Source: Nonomuraea africana (GTDB lineage Bacteria > Actinomycetota > Actinomycetes > Streptosporangiales > Streptosporangiaceae). Taken from it: 64,000 bases of DNA. The translations under genes and the position numbers were made by a program. Location of the stretch: the NCBI RefSeq assembly GCF_014873535.1, contig NZ_JADBEF010000001.1:5952001-6016000 (forward strand). Direction: 5' to 3'. The notes below the pieces were generated by a model that saw only the letters and a list, made by a program, of their open reading frames with translations, made no database searches and was not told the DNA's origin. Positions 60,890-64,000 of this stretch are shown here, piece by piece; position 1 is the first letter of the stretch; the number at the start of each line of letters is the position of its first letter.

Positions 60890-61798
60890 TCAGTACGACT
60901 CCGTGATCACGTTCTTCAGCGGCTCGCCCGCCAGGTAGCGCAGCAGCTGCGAGCGGATCAGCCGCAGTGACCTGCGGGTCGAGGCCGGCGTGCTGCCCGC
61001 GACGTGCGGGGTGATGAACACCCCTGGCGCGTTCCACAACGGATGTCCCTCGGGGATCGGCTCGGGGTCGCTCACGTCGAGCGCGGCGCGCAGCCGTCCC
61101 GACTCCAGCTCGGCCACCAGGTCGTCCGTGACGACCACCGCGCCCCTGGCGGCGTTGACCAGCAGCGCGCCGTCCTTCATCCTCGCCAGGAAGGCCGCGT
61201 CGACCATGCCCGTCGTCTCGGCGGTCGCGGGTACCAGGAGCACCACGACGTCGGCCTCGGGCAGCAGGCTCTCGAGCTCCTCCATCGCGTGGACGCCCTC
61301 GCGGGCCGTCCTCGCCACCCTGACCACCTCGACCTCGAACCCCTCCAGCCGGCGTTCGAGCGCGGCCCCGATGGAGCCGTATCCGACGATCAGCACTCGC
61401 GCGTCGGCCAGCACGCCGGTGTGGTGGTAGGTCCACTCCCCCCTGCGCTGGGCGTCGACGAAGCCGGGGAACTCCCTCAGCACCGCGATCATCGCGCCGA
61501 CCGCCCACTCCGCGGTCCCCGCGTCGTGCACGCCCCGCGCGTTGCACAGCGTCACGCCCTGCGGCAGGTCCGGCCGGTACGGTTCGACGCCCGCGGTCAC
61601 GGTCTGCACCAGCTTCAGCCGCTTCATCGCCGCCATCAGCCCGGGGGTGTCCGGCACCGGGATGAGCGGCGGGATCCACACCTCGACCTCGTCGGCCCCG
61701 TCGGGAACCGGCCCCTGGCCGTCGTAGACGACACACTCGACGTCGGGCAGGTCGGTCAGCACGCCGGCGGCCGCCTCGGACGGCACCCAGATCTTCAT
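60890..61798 (-). CDS. D-2-hydroxyacid dehydrogenase family protein
   Basis: This NAD-dependent oxidoreductase of 302 aa has the Rossmann motif ARVLIVGYGSIGAALERRL near 135-153 and the catalytic residues in NAARGAVVVTDDL (Arg), DVSDPEPIPEGHPLW (Glu) and ITPHVAGSTPAS (His). The N-terminus KIWVPSEAAAGVL is short. It is divergent from the PQQ-type gene by 29 nt. The substrate is unknown; glyoxylate/hydroxypyruvate types are possible. Confidence 0.88.
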   Translation of the reverse strand: MKIWVPSEAAAGVLTDLPDVECVVYDGQGPVPDGADEVEVWIPPLIPVPDTPGLMAAMKRLKLVQTVTAGVEPYRPDLPQGVTLCNARGVHDAGTAEWAVGAMIAVLREFPGFVDAQRRGEWTYHHTGVLADARVLIVGYGSIGAALERRLEGFEVEVVRVARTAREGVHAMEELESLLPEADVVVLLVPATAETTGMVDAAFLARMKDGALLVNAARGAVVVTDDLVAELESGRLRAALDVSDPEPIPEGHPLWNAPGVFITPHVAGSTPASTRRSLRLIRSQLLRYLAGEPLKNVITESY

Positions 61799-61827
61799 AC
61801 GCCGAACTTTATGGGCACAGGGTCAGT

Positions 61828-62895
61828 ATGGGACACATGAGGGCCTGGTTTGTGATCATGATGACCGCGTTCACGGTCGTGGGGTGCGCCGCGGCGCCGG
61901 CCGAGATCGCCGCCCGCCCGGCGGGCACGGCGAGCCCCACGACCACGCCGGGCGATCCCCGCACGATCGCCGAGGGGTTGTCGGTGCCGTGGGCGATCGC
62001 CTTCACGGAGGGCGGGGACGCGCTGGTGACCGAGCGCGACAGCGCGAGGCTGCTGCGCGTGACGGCGGCGGGGAAGGTCACCCCGCTGGGAGAGATCGAA
62101 GGCGTGGAACCGGACGGCGAGGGCGGCCTGATGGGGGTGGCCGCCCGAGGCGACCAGGTCTTCCTCTACTACACCGCCGCCTCGGACAACAGGATCGTCC
62201 GCTACCGGCTGGCCGGTGACACGCTCTCGGACCGGAAGGTGATCGTCAAGGGCATCCCCAAGGGCGGCATCCACAACGGAGGCAGACTCGCCTTCGGCCC
62301 CGACGGCTTCCTCTACGCCAGCACCGGCGAGACCGGCGACCAGGCCCTCGCCCAGGACCGCGACTCGCTCGCGGGCAAGATCCTGAGGATGACCGCCGAC
62401 GGCGCGCCCGCGCCGGGCAACCCGTTCGGCACCCTGGTCCACAGCTACGGCCACCGCAACGTGCAGGGCCTGGCGTGGGACTCCTCGGGTCGGCTGTACG
62501 CCTCGGAGTTCGGCGCCAACTCCTTCGACGAGGTCAACCTGATCGAGGCGGGCGGCAACTACGGCTGGCCCGAGGTCGAGGGCGTCGGCGACGATCCCGA
62601 CTACGTCAACCCGATCGTCACCTGGGACACCTCGGAGGCCTCCCCCTCGGGCATGGCCTACGCGGAGGGCTCGCTGTGGGTGGGCGCGCTGCGCGGGGAG
62701 CGGTTGTGGCAGGTGCCGCTGGACGGGGCCGGCTCGGCCGGCCGGCCGGTCGACCATCTGCGCGACGCCCACGGCAGGCTCCGCGCCGTCACCCTCGCCC
62801 CCGACGGCACCCTGTGGATCGGCACGAGCAACAAGGACGGCAGGGGCGACCCCCGTCAGGGCGACGACCGGATCATGTCGGTGCCCGTGGGCTGA
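61828..62895 (+). CDS. PQQ-type sugar dehydrogenase (GSDH family) lipoprotein
   Basis: A lipobox VVGC (Cys near residue 20) marks a lipid-anchored exported protein. The six-bladed propeller shows GLSVPWAIAFTEGGDALVTERDSARLLRV, GGLMGVAARGDQVFLYYTA, GGIHNGGRLAFGPDGFLYASTGETGD, SYGHRNVQGLAWD and YGWPEVEG. The family includes soluble glucose dehydrogenase, but many members have other sugars or no PQQ. The ATG at 61837 is an alternative start. It is adjacent (0 nt) to the convergent VanW gene. Confidence 0.88.
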   Translation: MGHMRAWFVIMMTAFTVVGCAAAPAEIAARPAGTASPTTTPGDPRTIAEGLSVPWAIAFTEGGDALVTERDSARLLRVTAAGKVTPLGEIEGVEPDGEGGLMGVAARGDQVFLYYTAASDNRIVRYRLAGDTLSDRKVIVKGIPKGGIHNGGRLAFGPDGFLYASTGETGDQALAQDRDSLAGKILRMTADGAPAPGNPFGTLVHSYGHRNVQGLAWDSSGRLYASEFGANSFDEVNLIEAGGNYGWPEVEGVGDDPDYVNPIVTWDTSEASPSGMAYAEGSLWVGALRGERLWQVPLDGAGSAGRPVDHLRDAHGRLRAVTLAPDGTLWIGTSNKDGRGDPRQGDDRIMSVPVG

Positions 62896-64000
62896 CTACT
62901 CCAGGTCGTCGGAGGGCGGCTTGACGCAGGTCACGAGCTTCTCCATGCGGTAGACCGTGGTCTTCGTGTCCCGCTTGACCTCCGCGCCGTCGTTGGAGAT
63001 CACGCGGGTCACGTCGATCGTGAACCCCTCGTGGCCCTCGGTCGGCTTGCAGTCGGGGCTGTCGTCCTGCTCGCGGACCACCGGCACGACGTTCCTCTTC
63101 GGCGAGGTGACCGACTCGACCTTGTCGTAGCGCTTGGTGCTCCAGAGCGTGACCGTGATCGACGTGCTCGTGTAGGAGGTCTTGACCAGCACGCCGTACT
63201 CGGAGTCGTTCTTCCACTTCAGGTCGACGGTCGGCCAGAAGACGGTGGCCTCGCGGCCCGGCGGGTAGCGGGAGATCCAGTACATGTGGGCCAGGTGCTC
63301 GACGTCCTCGAAGCCGCCGAAGTAGGCCGCGTTGTACATCGTGGTCGCGAACTGCGAGACGCCGCCGCCGACGCCGTCCTCCATCTTGCCCGCGACGATC
63401 TGCCCGGCGGGCAGGTAGCCCTTGGCGGCGGTGCGCTCGCCCACGAGGCCGTTGATGGAGAAGGTCTCGCCGGGCCTGACGATGTGGCCGTCGACCGCGT
63501 CGGCCATCAGATGGATGTTGGTCACTCGGTTCTGGCAGCAGGGGTGCTGGGTGGTGAAGGAGCCCACCTTCTCCTTGATGCCCAGGCCGCGCAGCTCGCT
63601 GTCGGTCAGCCGCGGCGCGACGACCGCCAGCTCCACCGGGATGGTACGGCTGCCGCCCGACGCGAGCGCCTTGGCCACGTCCGCGGCGAGACGCTTGTCG
63701 TCCACGCCCTTGCCCTTGCGCGCGGGAACCAGCTTGAGCCGGTCGCCGACCACGTCGTAGGTGGCGTCGCGCGGCGCCTGGGCGGCGTCGATGAGCTGGC
63801 TCTCGATCCCGCTCAGCGCCTTCCTGGCGTCGAAGCGGGGTTCGAGGGCGCCCTCGCCGTCGGAGACGAAGGTGAGGTTGGCGGCGATGACCGAGGCGGG
63901 GATCTGCGCCTGCTTGCCGTCTCTGGTCAGGGTGATCGGTCCGGACACCGCCTTGGCCGCCGTGGCGGCGGCCGCCTTGACGGCGGCGGGCGTGGTCGTC
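62896..64000 (-). CDS. VanW-family protein (5' end outside window)
   Basis: The visible 368 codons include a PG_binding_4-type region (GPITLTRDGKQAQIPASVIAANLTF) and the VanW domain with VGSFTTQHPCCQNRVTNIHLMADAVDGHIVRPGETFSINGLVGERTAAKGYLPAGQIVAGKMEDGVGGGVSQFATTMYNAAYFGGF. A G5-like C-terminal strand region follows. It is extracellular, probably with a signal peptide upstream of the window edge. VanW function is unclear; the link to vancomycin resistance is only by name. Confidence 0.9.
   Translation of the reverse strand, partial: TTTPAAVKAAAATAAKAVSGPITLTRDGKQAQIPASVIAANLTFVSDGEGALEPRFDARKALSGIESQLIDAAQAPRDATYDVVGDRLKLVPARKGKGVDDKRLAADVAKALASGGSRTIPVELAVVAPRLTDSELRGLGIKEKVGSFTTQHPCCQNRVTNIHLMADAVDGHIVRPGETFSINGLVGERTAAKGYLPAGQIVAGKMEDGVGGGVSQFATTMYNAAYFGGFEDVEHLAHMYWISRYPPGREATVFWPTVDLKWKNDSEYGVLVKTSYTSTSITVTLWSTKRYDKVESVTSPKRNVVPVVREQDDSPDCKPTEGHEGFTIDVTRVISNDGAEVKRDTKTTVYRMEKLVTCVKPPSDDLE

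Noticed and set aside
60766..60906. 46-aa ORF (MRTTSLEDLLDNGSANAVVE...) resembling a peptide leader
   Set aside because: No cysteines, no modifying enzyme nearby, weaker third-position G/C bias, and it overlaps the end of the dehydrogenase gene.

Overview
The window is high-GC actinobacterial DNA. The core gene order (ilvB-ilvN-ilvC, serA, leuB-ilvE, cimA, gltX, ndgR, leuC-leuD, hup, gpsA) matches the branched-chain amino acid neighbourhood known from Streptomyces. Small features such as cofC (coenzyme F420), a six-gene Asp23/Gls24 operon and a PLP-fold gene after gpsA suggest a Streptosporangiales organism (Nonomuraea/Streptosporangium-like). The genus is an inference.

Layout. 1-8.4 kb: a divergent PLP-fold gene, gpsA, plsC, cofC, an MFS exporter, a tiny cold-shock-fold protein, HU, leuD, leuC and the IclR-type regulator ndgR. 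8.7-18.8 kb: an unknown acidic 574-aa protein, a CTP-synthase-like glutaminase with a LysR regulator, tRNA-Glu (two copies) and tRNA-Gln, an M3 peptidase, a PadR/MATE pair, and an FAH-family enzyme followed by gltX. 18.9-24.7 kb: the Asp23 envelope operon, cspA, an amidohydrolase stub, a MhuD-like haem monooxygenase, an HD-domain protein and a secreted heparinase-fold protein. 24.7-35.3 kb: cimA, dsbA-like, O-methyltransferase, Uma2, GNAT, ilvE, leuB, a c-di-AMP riboswitch with an NlpC/P60 hydrolase, an orphan attenuator, and serA. 35.5-54.3 kb is more accessory: an SseB-like protein, an internally deleted GPH symporter, a methyltransferase, a PadR/ABC operon, an FHA protein, a D,D-carboxypeptidase, an IS remnant, an SDR, a CAP protein, a LamG protein, an AfsR-type regulator and a DHA2 exporter. 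54.4-64 kb: ilvC-ilvN-ilvB, a GGDEF/EAL protein, a D-2-hydroxyacid dehydrogenase, a PQQ-type dehydrogenase and a partial VanW-family gene.

Branched-chain amino acid control is the most coherent theme. Four exact copies of the inverted repeat TCTC-N7-GAGA lie upstream of, or between, leuC/ndgR, ilvB, ilvE and an unassigned unit at 33.3 kb. Two weaker copies precede cimA and leuB. I infer that they bind NdgR. ilvB and cimA also carry attenuators with leader peptides rich in Ile, Leu and Val codons. A third leader (MRWVLVLITCRDGAC) at 33.2 kb is followed by no recognisable amino acid gene, only a possible 40-aa acidic ORF. Its pseudoknot-capable fold matches the ilvB leader in topology. This orphan unit is the best candidate for something undescribed.

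Several promoters place a TAnnnT-like -10 box 6-7 nt before the start codon, which suggests leaderless transcripts. All functional calls come from reading the sequence; no database search was run.
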